Assembly (NCBI GenBank): GCA_016295505.1
Contig: JAEDLC010000027.1
Span: forward strand, 1 to 20,012
Direction of reading: 5' to 3'
Length of the DNA: 20,012 bases
Source of the DNA: Dorea sp.
Lineage (GTDB): Bacteria; Bacillota_A; Clostridia; Lachnospirales; Lachnospiraceae
A model generated the notes under the pieces. It worked only from the letters and a program-made list of their open reading frames with translations, had not been told where the DNA came from and did not search any database. Shown here piece by piece: positions 1 to 8,243 of this stretch. Numbering within the stretch: the stretch's first letter is position 1; every line of letters starts with the position of its first letter. The position numbers and the translations under genes were made by a program.

Positions 1-624
1 CAGCTCGATCTGTTTGAAGAAAAGCTTCTTACGAAAGAGGCCAAAGCAGAGTATAAGATCATAGGTCAGGTGTTTGAAACCTACTGGCTGGTAGAGTATC
101 ATGACAATCTGTATATTATCGATCAGCATGCGGCTCATGAAAGAGTCTTGTATGAAAAAACACTGCGTTCCATGAAAACAAGAGAATATACTTCGCAGAT
201 GATCAGCCCGCCGATCGTTCTGAATCTCAGTATGCAGGAAGGAGAACTTCTGAACCGTTATATGGATCAGTTTACGAGAATCGGGTTTGAGATTGAAGAA
301 TTTGGACAGGATTCTTATGCAGTCAGGGCAGTACCCGATAATCTGTTCAGTATTGCAAAAAAAGATCTTCTTCTGCAGATGCTGGACAGTCTGTCAGATG
401 AATTGAACCGGAATCTTTCCCCGGAACTGATTGACGAAAAAGTAGCATCCATGTCATGTAAAGCGGCTGTGAAGGGAAATATGAAGCTGTCTGCAGCAGA
501 GGTAGATACTTTGATCGGAGAACTTCTGACACTGGACAATCCATATCATTGTCCGCATGGAAGACCAACGATTATCGCAATGACAAAGAGAGAATTAGAA
601 AAGAAATTCAAAAGGATTATATAA
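1..624 (+). CDS. mutL: DNA mismatch repair protein MutL, C-terminal part (5' truncated by window)
   Basis: The frame is open from base 1, so only the last 207 residues are present; the N-terminal GHKL ATPase domain lies outside the window. This is the C-terminal dimerisation and endonuclease domain. It shows the metal-binding motif DQHAAHERVLYE (fragment residues 41-52, pattern DQHA-x2-E-x4-E), a SCKAAVKG motif near residue 152, CPHGRP at 184-189, and a terminal FKR. These are the residues of MutL proteins that nick DNA themselves, as in bacteria lacking MutH. The family role is to link mismatch recognition by MutS to strand incision. The stop lies three bases before the miaA start, so the two are probably co-transcribed; mutL-miaA adjacency is common in Firmicutes. 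Confidence 0.96.
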   Translation, partial: QLDLFEEKLLTKEAKAEYKIIGQVFETYWLVEYHDNLYIIDQHAAHERVLYEKTLRSMKTREYTSQMISPPIVLNLSMQEGELLNRYMDQFTRIGFEIEEFGQDSYAVRAVPDNLFSIAKKDLLLQMLDSLSDELNRNLSPELIDEKVASMSCKAAVKGNMKLSAAEVDTLIGELLTLDNPYHCPHGRPTIIAMTKRELEKKFKRII

Positions 625-627
625 GAT

Positions 628-1569
628 ATGAAAAAACCATTAGTAGTACTAACTGGGCCTACGGCAGTCGGGAAAACAAAAGCGTCTATCGGCCTTGCGA
701 AAGCGATCGGCGGGGAGATCATATCTGCTGATTCCATGCAGATCTACCGGCATATGGATATCGGATCTGCAAAAATAATGCCGGAAGAGATGGAAGGGGT
801 TCCGCATTATCTGATTGATGAGCTGGAACCATCAGAAGAATTTCATGTTGTCCGCTTTCAGCAGATGGCAAAAGAAGCGATGAAAAAGATCTATTCCCAT
901 GGAAATATCCCGATCATTGTTGGCGGAACCGGTTTTTATATTCAGGCACTTCTGTATGATATTGATTTTACAGAAACCCGGGAGGAAGATAGTTATCGCA
1001 GAGAGCTGGAAGCATATGCGGATTCAAAGGGTGCAGCTTATCTTCATGATATGCTTCGCAGGGTGGATCCAAAAGCAGCGGAGGAGATTCATGCCAATAA
1101 CGTAAAACGTGTCATCCGCGCGTTAGAGTATTACCATCAGACCGGGAAGAGAATCTCAGAACATAATGAAACTGAGAGAAAAAAACAGTCTCCGTATCAG
1201 TTCGTATATTTTGTGCTGAATGATGACCGAAAAAATCTATATCAGAGGATTGATATGAGAGTCGATCAGATGATACAACAGGGACTCGTAGCAGAAGTCA
1301 GACATCTCAGAGAGATGGGATGTACCCGGGATATGGTATCCATGCAGGGGCTTGGTTACAAAGAGATTCTTGCATATCTGGACGGAGAATGTACGCTGGA
1401 AGAGGCTGTATATATTATCAAAAGAGATACCAGACATTTTGCGAAACGTCAGATCACCTGGTTTAAGAGGGAGCGTCAGGTGACCTGGATTGAAAAGGAC
1501 CAGTATGCTTATGATGAAGAACGCATTCTGAATGCGATGATTCAATATACGAAGGGAGTTATATGTTAA
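628..1569 (+). CDS. miaA: tRNA dimethylallyltransferase MiaA
   Basis: MiaA transfers a dimethylallyl group to N6 of A37 in tRNAs that read UNN codons, the first step of ms2i6A formation. The 313-residue length is normal. The P-loop GPTAVGKT is at residues 10-17, followed by DSMQIYR near residue 37, VGGTGFYI near residue 100, and a C-terminal stretch (RHFAKRQITWFKRE) typical of the family. The ATG follows the mutL stop by three bases. The 3' end overlaps the next gene by seven bases, which suggests translational coupling. I see nothing aberrant. Confidence 0.97.
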   Translation: MKKPLVVLTGPTAVGKTKASIGLAKAIGGEIISADSMQIYRHMDIGSAKIMPEEMEGVPHYLIDELEPSEEFHVVRFQQMAKEAMKKIYSHGNIPIIVGGTGFYIQALLYDIDFTETREEDSYRRELEAYADSKGAAYLHDMLRRVDPKAAEEIHANNVKRVIRALEYYHQTGKRISEHNETERKKQSPYQFVYFVLNDDRKNLYQRIDMRVDQMIQQGLVAEVRHLREMGCTRDMVSMQGLGYKEILAYLDGECTLEEAVYIIKRDTRHFAKRQITWFKRERQVTWIEKDQYAYDEERILNAMIQYTKGVIC

Positions 1570-1859
1570 GAAGATTATTTGGAGGTTCAAAATTTTTAAA
1601 AAAAATGAATACACTGATGGAGATTTATTCCAAAAGTCATGATGTTGATTTTGCTTTTCGTGAACTTCTGGGACTGGAATCTCTGATTCGTACAGAGGGA
1701 GAACGGGCATTCTATGACCTGAACCGTGCCTCTCTTCTGTATGATATGCAAAGGTACAGAGAAGCCGCAGACATCATTATGCAGATTCATCCGTTGAATC
1801 CGGAGTTTGATGCAAGATGTGCTTATGTCAGAACAAAAATTATGGAAGCCATGAACTAG
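1563..1859 (+). CDS. Small unknown protein following miaA, 98 residues, helical
   Basis: I do not recognise a named family. The ATG overlaps the end of miaA by seven bases and has a GGGAG ribosome binding site about six bases upstream, so it is probably a real coupled gene. The protein has a basic, hydrophobic N-terminus (MLRRLFGGSKFLKK), then predicted amphipathic helices. The segment at about residues 45-98, with the pattern A-LLY--QRYREAADII---HPLNPEFDAR, resembles a tetratricopeptide-like helical hairpin. There is no signal peptide, transmembrane segment or catalytic motif. Position between miaA and the ynbB-like gene suggests a conserved Lachnospiraceae neighbour, but that is inference. 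A soluble protein-interaction role is possible. Confidence 0.72.
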   Translation: MLRRLFGGSKFLKKMNTLMEIYSKSHDVDFAFRELLGLESLIRTEGERAFYDLNRASLLYDMQRYREAADIIMQIHPLNPEFDARCAYVRTKIMEAMN

Positions 1860-1873
1860 AAAGGAACAAAGAT

Positions 1874-3160
1874 ATGTCGATAATAGATAATATGTATCAG
1901 GAACTTGGAGTCAGTAAACAGGTGCTGGATTTTGGCCTTGAGGTTGAATCCGGATTAAAAGAAAGATTTGACCGGATCGATGAGATTGCAGAATACAATC
2001 AGTTGAAAGTGATCAAAGCCATGCAGGACAGTAAGGTTCGTGCCGGATGCTTTAATTATGCGAGCGGATACGGATATGATGATCTGGGAAGAGATACTCT
2101 GGAAGAAGTGTATGCTGCCGTATTTCATACGGAAAGCGCTCTGGTTCGTCCGCAGATTACCTGCGGAACACACGCACTGTCTCTTGCCCTGTCTGCAAAT
2201 CTGAGACCTGGTGACGAACTTCTGTCGCCGGCTGGAAAGCCATATGATACCCTGGAAGAAGTAATCGGGATCCGTCCTTCTACCGGTTCTCTCGCAGAAT
2301 ATGGAGTGACCTACTCACAGGTGGATCTTCTGGAGGATGGAACCTTTGATTATGACAATATCCGAAAAGCGGTCAATGACAGAACAAAGCTTGTTACGAT
2401 TCAGCGTTCCAAAGGATATCAGACGCGTCCGAGCTTTTCTGTTGCACAGATCGGAGAGCTGATCGCTTTTGTGAAGTCGATCAAGCCGGATGTGATCTGC
2501 ATGGTTGACAACTGTTATGGAGAATTTGTAGAAACGATCGAGCCAAGTGATGTAGGCGCAGACATGGTCGTTGGTTCACTGATTAAGAATCCGGGCGGCG
2601 GACTTGCACCGATTGGAGGTTATATTGCCGGCAGGGCGGATCTGATCGAAGCCTGCGGCTACCGTCTGACTTCACCGGGACTGGGAAGGGAAGTAGGTGC
2701 ATCTCTTGGAGTCATGAAGGATTTCTATCAGGGGCTCTTTCTTGCGCCGACTGTTGTTGCGGGAGCGTTAAAAGGAGCGATATTTGCAGCCAATATCTAT
2801 GAAAAATTAGGATATTATGTGATTCCAGACGGAACCGAAGACAGACATGATATTATTCAGGCCGTGGAATTCGGTATTCCGGAAGGCGTGATAGAGTTCT
2901 GTAAGGGAATTCAGGCCGCAGCACCGGTAGACTCTTATGTTACACCGGAACCATGGCCAATGCCGGGATATGACAGTGACGTAATCATGGCGGCGGGAGC
3001 ATTTGTTCAGGGTTCTTCTATCGAATTGAGTGCCGATGGTCCGATCAAGCCTCCGTATGCCGTATATTTTCAGGGAGGCCTTACATGGCCGCATGCAAAG
3101 CTTGGTATTCTGATGTCTCTTGAATATCTTGTACGTGCAGGAATTGTAACCTTAGGTTAA
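1874..3160 (+). CDS. ynbB: PLP-dependent methionine gamma-lyase family protein (YnbB type, PF06838)
   Basis: This is a fold-type I PLP enzyme of 428 residues. The active-site region GSLIKNPGGGLAPIGGYIAG contains the likely PLP lysine (K238) and is characteristic of the family once called aluminium resistance protein, related to cystathionine and methionine gamma-lyases. The true substrate is not established for this family. I chose ATG 1874 because AAGGA lies eight bases upstream. The frame is open back to an ATG at 1817, but that would overlap the previous gene by 43 bases and adds a non-conserved N-terminus. In Bacillus subtilis ynbB also lies near miaA, so the context fits. Glycine-rich stretches and the C-terminal GGLTWPHAKLGILMSLEYLVRAG complete the family pattern. 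Confidence 0.9.
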   Translation: MSIIDNMYQELGVSKQVLDFGLEVESGLKERFDRIDEIAEYNQLKVIKAMQDSKVRAGCFNYASGYGYDDLGRDTLEEVYAAVFHTESALVRPQITCGTHALSLALSANLRPGDELLSPAGKPYDTLEEVIGIRPSTGSLAEYGVTYSQVDLLEDGTFDYDNIRKAVNDRTKLVTIQRSKGYQTRPSFSVAQIGELIAFVKSIKPDVICMVDNCYGEFVETIEPSDVGADMVVGSLIKNPGGGLAPIGGYIAGRADLIEACGYRLTSPGLGREVGASLGVMKDFYQGLFLAPTVVAGALKGAIFAANIYEKLGYYVIPDGTEDRHDIIQAVEFGIPEGVIEFCKGIQAAAPVDSYVTPEPWPMPGYDSDVIMAAGAFVQGSSIELSADGPIKPPYAVYFQGGLTWPHAKLGILMSLEYLVRAGIVTLG

Positions 3161-3201
3161 AATATAGCTGTTTCATCACTTTGTGAGGTTGAAGATCAAA
3201 T

Positions 3202-4482
3202 ATGAAAAAAATCATGATTATCGGAGGCGGGGCCTCCGGTCTTACAGCTGCAATTACTGCGGCAAGAATGAATCCCAAAGCACAGATCTGTATTCTGGAG
3301 CATAAAGACAGCCCCGGTAAGAAGATCCTGGCAACCGGAAACGGCAGATGCAATCTGACCAATCGGTTTCAGGCAATGGACTGTTACCGGAGTCGTCATC
3401 CCGAGATTGCAGAGAAGATCCTGCGGCAATTCACATATGAAGAGACGCTTTCCTTCTTTTCTTCTCTGGGACTTTTGTTCCGGATGCGAGGAGATTATGT
3501 GTATCCCAGATCGGATCAGGCAGCTGCGGTCCTGGATCTGATGCTTATGGAAACCAGGCGGCTTGGAATACAGATACAGACAGGGATTCATGTTGAACGG
3601 ATTACCCGCAGTGCCAAAGGCTTCTGTATTCATTCGAGTGCTCAGAATTTTCAGGCAGACGCCGTGATTCTGTCTGCCGGCGGCCGTGCATCTTCTGCAC
3701 TCGGATCCGATGGAAGTGGATATACACTTGCAAAGTCAGCGGGGCACAGCCTTGTCCCGGTTGTTCCGGCTCTTGTGCAGCTGAAAGTAAAGCAGCATCC
3801 GTATGCCAAAGCAGCGGGTGTCCGTACAGATGCACAGGTGACCGCCGTCATCGACGGCAAACCCATTGCATCCGATAAGGGAGAACTTCAGATTACAGCA
3901 TATGGCATCTCCGGAATTCCGGTATTTCAGATCAGTCGTTTTGCTGCAGACGGTCTCCGGCAAAAACGTAACGTGCAGGTAGTGATTGATTTTTTTCCTG
4001 ATGTGAAAGAAGAAGAACTGCTTTCACTTTTAAAAAGGAGAAAAGAAGAAAACACGTTTCTGACATGTGCTGATTTTTTCATGGGGATCTTTCACAAAAA
4101 AATGATCCCACGTTTTCTGGAGCGTGCAGATATCCGTATGGATCAGAAAGCTTCCGGTCTGACTGACAGACAGCTTCACCGACTGGTACGCATAGTAAAA
4201 GCGGATACGGTGACGATCACCGACACCAATGGATTTGAAAATGCACAGGTGTGTGCCGGTGGTGTTCCTCTTACAGAAATAGATCCGGGGACGATGGAAT
4301 CCAGGTGTATGAGGCAGCTCTATCTGGCCGGAGAGCTTCTTGACGTAGACGGCATCTGTGGAGGATATAATCTTCAATGGGCATGGGCAACCGGTTATCT
4401 GGCCGGAAGAGCATGCGCATCCTCCGGACACGGAGATACCGGAAAGAAACCAAAGACATCAGGGAAAGGAAAACGCTCATGA
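3202..4482 (+). CDS. NAD(P)/FAD-dependent oxidoreductase, HI0933/YhiN family
   Basis: This is a flavoprotein of 426 residues matching the HI0933-like family (PF03486). The FAD Rossmann motif GGGASG is at residues 8-13, the family signature GNGRCNLTN at about 47-54, and the C-terminal GICGGYNLQWAWATGYLAGR closes the FAD site. It is likely cytosolic. The reaction is unknown; family members have been linked to tRNA or redox functions without firm assignment. The ATG is preceded by a weak GAGG about ten bases upstream, and the gap from the preceding gene is 41 bases without a clear terminator. The 3' end overlaps the next flavoprotein by four bases (ATGA), which implies coupled translation. The short basic tail after the FAD domain (from about residue 410) looks non-conserved. 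Confidence 0.92.
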   Translation: MKKIMIIGGGASGLTAAITAARMNPKAQICILEHKDSPGKKILATGNGRCNLTNRFQAMDCYRSRHPEIAEKILRQFTYEETLSFFSSLGLLFRMRGDYVYPRSDQAAAVLDLMLMETRRLGIQIQTGIHVERITRSAKGFCIHSSAQNFQADAVILSAGGRASSALGSDGSGYTLAKSAGHSLVPVVPALVQLKVKQHPYAKAAGVRTDAQVTAVIDGKPIASDKGELQITAYGISGIPVFQISRFAADGLRQKRNVQVVIDFFPDVKEEELLSLLKRRKEENTFLTCADFFMGIFHKKMIPRFLERADIRMDQKASGLTDRQLHRLVRIVKADTVTITDTNGFENAQVCAGGVPLTEIDPGTMESRCMRQLYLAGELLDVDGICGGYNLQWAWATGYLAGRACASSGHGDTGKKPKTSGKGKRS

Positions 4483-6116
4483 TCCGAATCAGTCAATTAA
4501 AATTACCGATCACACATACCAGAGATGATCTGAAGAAAAAGATCTTGAAAACACTGCGTATCAGCGACTCAGAACTTCTTTCCTGGCAGATTCAGAAGCA
4601 ATCCATTGATGCCCGGAAAAAACCACAGTTATTCTACATTTATTCCGTGGACGTCCACGTAAAAAATGAATCTTCCCTGAAGAAGAAAGTGAAAAACGGA
4701 CAGGTCATTTTCGGAAAGCAGCAGGTGAAATATTCATTCTCCGTTTCCGGTACACAGCCGCTTATGCACAGACCTGTAATCATAGGCACAGGACCTGCCG
4801 GCCTGTTCTGCGGATATATGCTGGCGCTTGCCGGATATCGCCCTGTTCTTCTTGAGCGCGGCGAGGATGTGGATCAGCGTATGAAAGATGTGGAATGTTT
4901 CTGGAACGGAGGTCCTCTGAATCCTGATTCGAATGTACAATTTGGGGAGGGAGGAGCAGGAACCTTTTCGGACGGAAAACTGAATACACTGGTCAATGAT
5001 AAACTTGGCCGCAACACCAAAGTTCTTGAGATCTTTCACGCACATGGTGCACCACAGGAGATCATGTATCAGAGCAAACCACATATCGGAACGGATATAC
5101 TCGCTTCCGTGATCAGAAATATGCGTCATACCATCTGTACACATGGCGGGGAAGTTCGTTTTCATTCTCAGGTGACAGATATCAGGACATCTTATTCTGA
5201 TAACAGGGAGCAGTTGACAGGACTCTGTGTTCGAGACCTGCATACCGGCAAAGAGGAACTTCTTTTTACAGACATTGCAGTATTTGCGATCGGACATAGC
5301 GCGAGAGATACCTTTGCCATGCTGAAGGGACATCGTTTGACGATGGAACCAAAGTCTTTTGCAGTCGGTGTCCGTATGGAACATCCACAATCTATGATCA
5401 ATGAAGATCAATATGGAGAGCATTACCCTGATTGTCTTCCGGCAGCACCTTATAAACTGGCAGTTAATCTGGAAAACGGAAGAGGGGTCTATACCTTCTG
5501 TATGTGTCCAGGCGGATATGTTGTCAATGCTTCGTCAGAAGAACATCGTCTTGCCGTAAATGGGATGAGCTACAGTGGACGTGACGGAAAAAATGCAAAC
5601 AGTGCTGTGATCGTCACCGTGACTCCTGAAGATTACGGAAACGGGGATGCTTTATCCGGTATGGAATACCAGCGCAGACTTGAGGAGGCCGCATATCTTG
5701 CAGGGAATGGAAAGATTCCGGTACAATTGTTCGGCGATTTTTGTTCCAATAAGGTCTCAGATGGCCCTCAGGAAGTACTTCCACAGATGAAAGGCGAATA
5801 CGCCTGGAGCAATGTAAGAAGTATTTTCCCGGAAGAGATTGCACAGTCTCTGGAAGAAGGTATCCGGTCTTTCGGACAGAAGATTCACGGATATGCGAGA
5901 GAGGACGCTGTGTTATCCGGTGTAGAGAGTCGCACCTCTTCCCCTGTCAGGATTTTGCGTGATGACACTCTTCAGAGCAATATCCGGGGAATCTTTCCCT
6001 GTGGAGAAGGTGCCGGATATGCGGGTGGAATTACATCAGCTGCCATGGATGGACTAAAAGTGGCAGAAAATATTGCCATGGCCTACCGCCCATTCGACAC
6101 GGTGTCGGATGATTAA
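4479..6116 (+). CDS. Uncharacterised FAD-dependent dehydrogenase (COG2509 type)
   Basis: This protein has 545 residues. About 95 N-terminal residues form a small separate domain (ISQLKLPITHT...), then the FAD Rossmann motif GTGPAG at residues 103-108, followed by NVQFGEGGAGTFSDGKLNT, a hallmark of the COG2509 group. Near the C-terminus, IFPCGEGAGYAGGITSAAMDG closes the flavin site. The substrate is unknown. I chose ATG 4479 because it overlaps the upstream stop as ATGA and has AGGGAAAGGA upstream; an earlier in-frame ATG at 4377 lies deep in the previous gene. The gene ends about 20 bases before a candidate promoter, so it is probably the last gene of the mutL-led run. Confidence 0.9.
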   Translation: MIRISQLKLPITHTRDDLKKKILKTLRISDSELLSWQIQKQSIDARKKPQLFYIYSVDVHVKNESSLKKKVKNGQVIFGKQQVKYSFSVSGTQPLMHRPVIIGTGPAGLFCGYMLALAGYRPVLLERGEDVDQRMKDVECFWNGGPLNPDSNVQFGEGGAGTFSDGKLNTLVNDKLGRNTKVLEIFHAHGAPQEIMYQSKPHIGTDILASVIRNMRHTICTHGGEVRFHSQVTDIRTSYSDNREQLTGLCVRDLHTGKEELLFTDIAVFAIGHSARDTFAMLKGHRLTMEPKSFAVGVRMEHPQSMINEDQYGEHYPDCLPAAPYKLAVNLENGRGVYTFCMCPGGYVVNASSEEHRLAVNGMSYSGRDGKNANSAVIVTVTPEDYGNGDALSGMEYQRRLEEAAYLAGNGKIPVQLFGDFCSNKVSDGPQEVLPQMKGEYAWSNVRSIFPEEIAQSLEEGIRSFGQKIHGYAREDAVLSGVESRTSSPVRILRDDTLQSNIRGIFPCGEGAGYAGGITSAAMDGLKVAENIAMAYRPFDTVSDD

Positions 6117-6138
6117 GAAAAATTTAATGGGATAAGTC

Positions 6139-6167
6139 TATACACATTTTTTTAAATGTGATAAAAT
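6139..6167 (+). promoter_or_regulatory. Candidate sigma-A promoter for the DUF4321-radC-mreB operon
   Basis: A -35-like TATACA (6139-6144) is separated by 17 bases from a -10 TAAAAT (6162-6167). The -10 is preceded by TGA, an extended -10 element. Transcription would start near 6174, leaving a leader of about 37 bases before the ATG at 6211. It is the largest gap in the first 16 kb, which supports a promoter here. The -35 match is only four of six, so this is a prediction. Confidence 0.55.
6143..6160. repeat. Inverted repeat filling the promoter spacer (operator candidate)
   Basis: CACATTT (6143-6149) and AAATGTG (6154-6160) are perfect 7-base arms with a four-base T loop. The dyad lies almost exactly between the -35 and -10 boxes. 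Such placement suits a repressor or MerR-like activator site, but AT-rich dyads can occur by chance. It lacks a following T run on the plus strand, so it is a poor intrinsic terminator for the upstream gene. Confidence 0.4.
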
Positions 6168-6174
6168 GTATTGA

Positions 6175-6196
6175 GTTTTTTAGATAGATAAAAAAC
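6175..6196. repeat. AU-rich inverted repeat in the leader of the DUF4321 gene
   Basis: GTTTTTTA (6175-6182) and TAAAAAAC (6189-6196) are perfect 8-base arms around a six-base loop. The right arm ends one base before the AGGAGGAG ribosome binding site (6198-6205). In RNA this would form a weak A-U hairpin at the very 5' end of the predicted transcript. It could protect the 5' end or tune ribosome access; function is inferred only. Confidence 0.4.
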
Positions 6197-6210
6197 GAGG
6201 AGGAGTACAT

Positions 6211-6471
6211 ATGAAAGGAAAAGGAAATAAAAACGCCTGGACTTTATTTCTGATGATCTTATGTGGCATAGTTCTCGGTGGTTTCATCGGAATGCTGGCG
6301 GAAGGGGTGCCGGCACTTTCCTGGTTGAGCTATGGACAGTCTTTTGGTCTGGATGAGCCGATCATCCTGAATCTGGGGATTCTGGTCATTACATTTGGCC
6401 TGTCCATAAAGATTACTATGGCAAGTATTATTGGCGTAATTCTTTCCATTATATTATATCGTTTCTTGTAA
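6211..6471 (+). CDS. DUF4321 family small membrane protein
   Basis: This 86-residue protein has two to three hydrophobic segments: about residues 10-30 (TLFLMILCGIVLGGFIGML) and a long stretch from about 50 to 86. That size and layout match DUF4321 (PF14209), a Firmicutes family often found directly ahead of radC and mreB. Its function is unknown. A very strong AGGAGGAG site lies five bases before the ATG. It is the first gene after the candidate promoter and 36 bases ahead of radC, so a role in envelope or morphogenesis is a guess from position. Confidence 0.85.
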   Translation: MKGKGNKNAWTLFLMILCGIVLGGFIGMLAEGVPALSWLSYGQSFGLDEPIILNLGILVITFGLSIKITMASIIGVILSIILYRFL

Positions 6472-6507
6472 GTTCTATTATGAGTATCATGCGAATCCAA
6501 AGATAAG

Positions 6508-7200
6508 ATGAATCAGACAAATACCATGAAAGAGTTGCCGGAAAACGAACGTCCATACGAAAAATGTGTACGCAAGGGTGCCGGCAGTTTGAGTGATGTT
6601 GAATTGCTGGCCGTACTTTTACGTACGGGCACCAGGGGCGAGAGTGCACTCGATCTGGCACGCCGCATTCTATATGATTCCGGTGAAGACGGAATTCTTG
6701 GAATCCATCGTTTCAGCATTGAAAGACTTATGAGAATGAAGGGCATTGGAAAAGTAAAAGCAATTCAGATATCCTGCATATCGGAACTTGCAAAGCGGCT
6801 TTCCAAGGCCTCACATCAGGAAGCACTCTGTTTTTCGGATCCCCGGACGATCGCCAATTATTATATGGAAGACCTCCGGCACGAAAAGCAGGAACTTATG
6901 AAACTGTTAATGTTAAATTCGAAAGCAAAGCTGATTGGTGAGACCAATATCTCGAAAGGAACTGTGAATGCTTCCGTGATCACACCAAGAGAGCTTTTCA
7001 TAGAGGCATTGGAAAAAAATGCCGTGTCTATTGTGATTATGCATAATCACCCAAGTGGTGATCCGACTCCCAGCCGGGAAGATATGCTGACAACCAAAAG
7101 GATCCTGGATGCAGGTGCATTGATCGGGATTGAATTGTTAGATCATATCATTATTGGCAATAATTGTTATATCAGCTTCAGGGAGGAGGGCATATTGTAG
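6508..7200 (+). CDS. radC: RadC family JAB/MPN domain protein
   Basis: RadC proteins (formerly thought to act in DNA repair) have an N-terminal helix-hairpin-helix region and a C-terminal JAB1/MPN metalloprotease-like domain. Here the HhH-like MRMKGIGKVKA segment is near residue 70. The JAMM motif is complete: H179, H181, S189 and D192 in HNHPSGDPTPSRED. The 230-residue length is typical. The biochemical role remains unproven. The start at ATG 6508 has only a weak upstream AAAG; an internal ATG at 6526 is an alternative and has no better site. radC next to mreB is a conserved Firmicutes arrangement (radC was once named mreB-linked orf). The stop is 14 bases before mreB. Confidence 0.95.
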   Translation: MNQTNTMKELPENERPYEKCVRKGAGSLSDVELLAVLLRTGTRGESALDLARRILYDSGEDGILGIHRFSIERLMRMKGIGKVKAIQISCISELAKRLSKASHQEALCFSDPRTIANYYMEDLRHEKQELMKLLMLNSKAKLIGETNISKGTVNASVITPRELFIEALEKNAVSIVIMHNHPSGDPTPSREDMLTTKRILDAGALIGIELLDHIIIGNNCYISFREEGIL

Positions 7201-7214
7201 AAAGGACCTGTCAG

Positions 7215-8243
7215 ATGGCGAGAAATGTATACGGACTGGATCTTGGCTCCTATGAGATCAAGGTCTATGATAAGAAAAAAGATACGATCTGGAAAGAAAA
7301 AGATGTGATTGCATTTAAGAATAACCGTGACAGAGATATCTTTGCGGTAGGAGATGATGCATATGAAATGTACGGAAAGGCCCCTTCATCCATTGAGATT
7401 GCCTTTCCAATGAAACAGGGTGTTATCTCAAGATTTAACGATATGCAGTTTCTGCTTCAGAATCTTTTAAAAAGAGGAAGACAATTTTCAAGAGGTTCAG
7501 AGTATGTAATTGCTGTTCCTACAGATGTCACAGAAGTTGAAAAAAAGGCGTTCTTCGATCTGGTAATTCATTCTACTGCCAGAGCGAAAGAAGTCAATAT
7601 TGTGGAACGTTCAATCGCGGATGCGGTTGGACTGAATCTTGATATTCAGAATACCGCCGGAACGATGATTGCCAACTTTGGCGGAGAGACAACTGAGATT
7701 TCTGTAATTGCCGGTGGAGGACTGGTTTTCAACCAGCTTTTGAAGGTCGGAGGTTCAACGTTTGATAATTCTATCATTACGCTTGTGCGTCACAGTCATG
7801 ATTTTCTGATCGGAAGACTGACTGCCGAGGCACTGAGAAAGAATTTTGCAATCTTTACGGGTGATGCAGAGTCTGTGTTATCTGTTGCCGGCCGTGATCT
7901 TATCACCGGCGTTCCGGTCCGTAAACCAATCTCTATTACACTGGTCCGGGCGGCTATGAAAGATCCTCTTCTGGAATGTGTACGTGCAATCAATTCTCTT
8001 CTGGACCGTACACCTCCGGAAATGCGAAAAGCGATTCATGAAAACGGAATCTTTCTGACCGGAGGCATTGCACACATGCCCGGACTTGAGATCTATATTG
8101 AACAGATGACAGGTATCAAAACAAGAACTGCTCTGGAACCCGATATCTGTGCAGTCAATGGTCTGAAGAAGATTATTATGTCCAAAGAATTACGTAAACT
8201 TGCATACTCAATGATTGATGAAAATTATAGGTGGATGAGATAA
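7215..8243 (+). CDS. mreB: Divergent MreB-like rod-shape actin homologue
   Basis: MreB polymerises on the inner membrane face and guides lateral wall synthesis. This 342-residue protein aligns with MreB over its whole length: GLDLGSYEIKVY (phosphate-1, residues 7-18), a 'PMKQGVIS' block, FGGETTE (phosphate-2, 155-161), LIGRLTAEALR, and the C-terminal LTGGIAHMPGL adenosine motif. It departs from canonical MreB at key places: DLGTANT becomes DLGSYEI, and the phosphate-2 DIGGGTTE becomes NFGGETTE, with N154 in place of the usual Asp and E158 in place of Gly. The ATG at 7215 has AAAGGA eight bases upstream; an earlier in-frame ATG at 7164 lies inside radC. It precedes mreC, which supports the assignment. 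It may be a specialised paralogue, with a canonical MreB elsewhere in the genome. Confidence 0.9.
   Translation: MARNVYGLDLGSYEIKVYDKKKDTIWKEKDVIAFKNNRDRDIFAVGDDAYEMYGKAPSSIEIAFPMKQGVISRFNDMQFLLQNLLKRGRQFSRGSEYVIAVPTDVTEVEKKAFFDLVIHSTARAKEVNIVERSIADAVGLNLDIQNTAGTMIANFGGETTEISVIAGGGLVFNQLLKVGGSTFDNSIITLVRHSHDFLIGRLTAEALRKNFAIFTGDAESVLSVAGRDLITGVPVRKPISITLVRAAMKDPLLECVRAINSLLDRTPPEMRKAIHENGIFLTGGIAHMPGLEIYIEQMTGIKTRTALEPDICAVNGLKKIIMSKELRKLAYSMIDENYRWMR

Noticed and set aside
1237..1710. 157-residue minus-strand open frame across miaA and the next gene
   Set aside because: It is antisense to conserved miaA sequence and crosses a gene boundary without its own signals.
3161..3201. Possible terminator hairpin between the ynbB-like and HI0933-like genes
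   Set aside because: Only a four-base TCAC/GTGA stem is present and there is no T run, so it does not support termination.
4377..4478. N-terminal extension of the COG2509 protein from ATG 4377
   Set aside because: It would overlap the previous gene by over 100 bases; the ATGA junction at 4479 with a good ribosome binding site is better.
4734..5423. 229-residue minus-strand open frame within the COG2509 gene
   Set aside because: It lies opposite conserved FAD-binding blocks and shows no domain; cysteine- and histidine-rich composition is typical of an antisense shadow.
7164..7214. N-terminal extension of MreB from ATG 7164
   Set aside because: It lies inside radC, adds non-conserved residues, and ATG 7215 has AAAGGA at good spacing.
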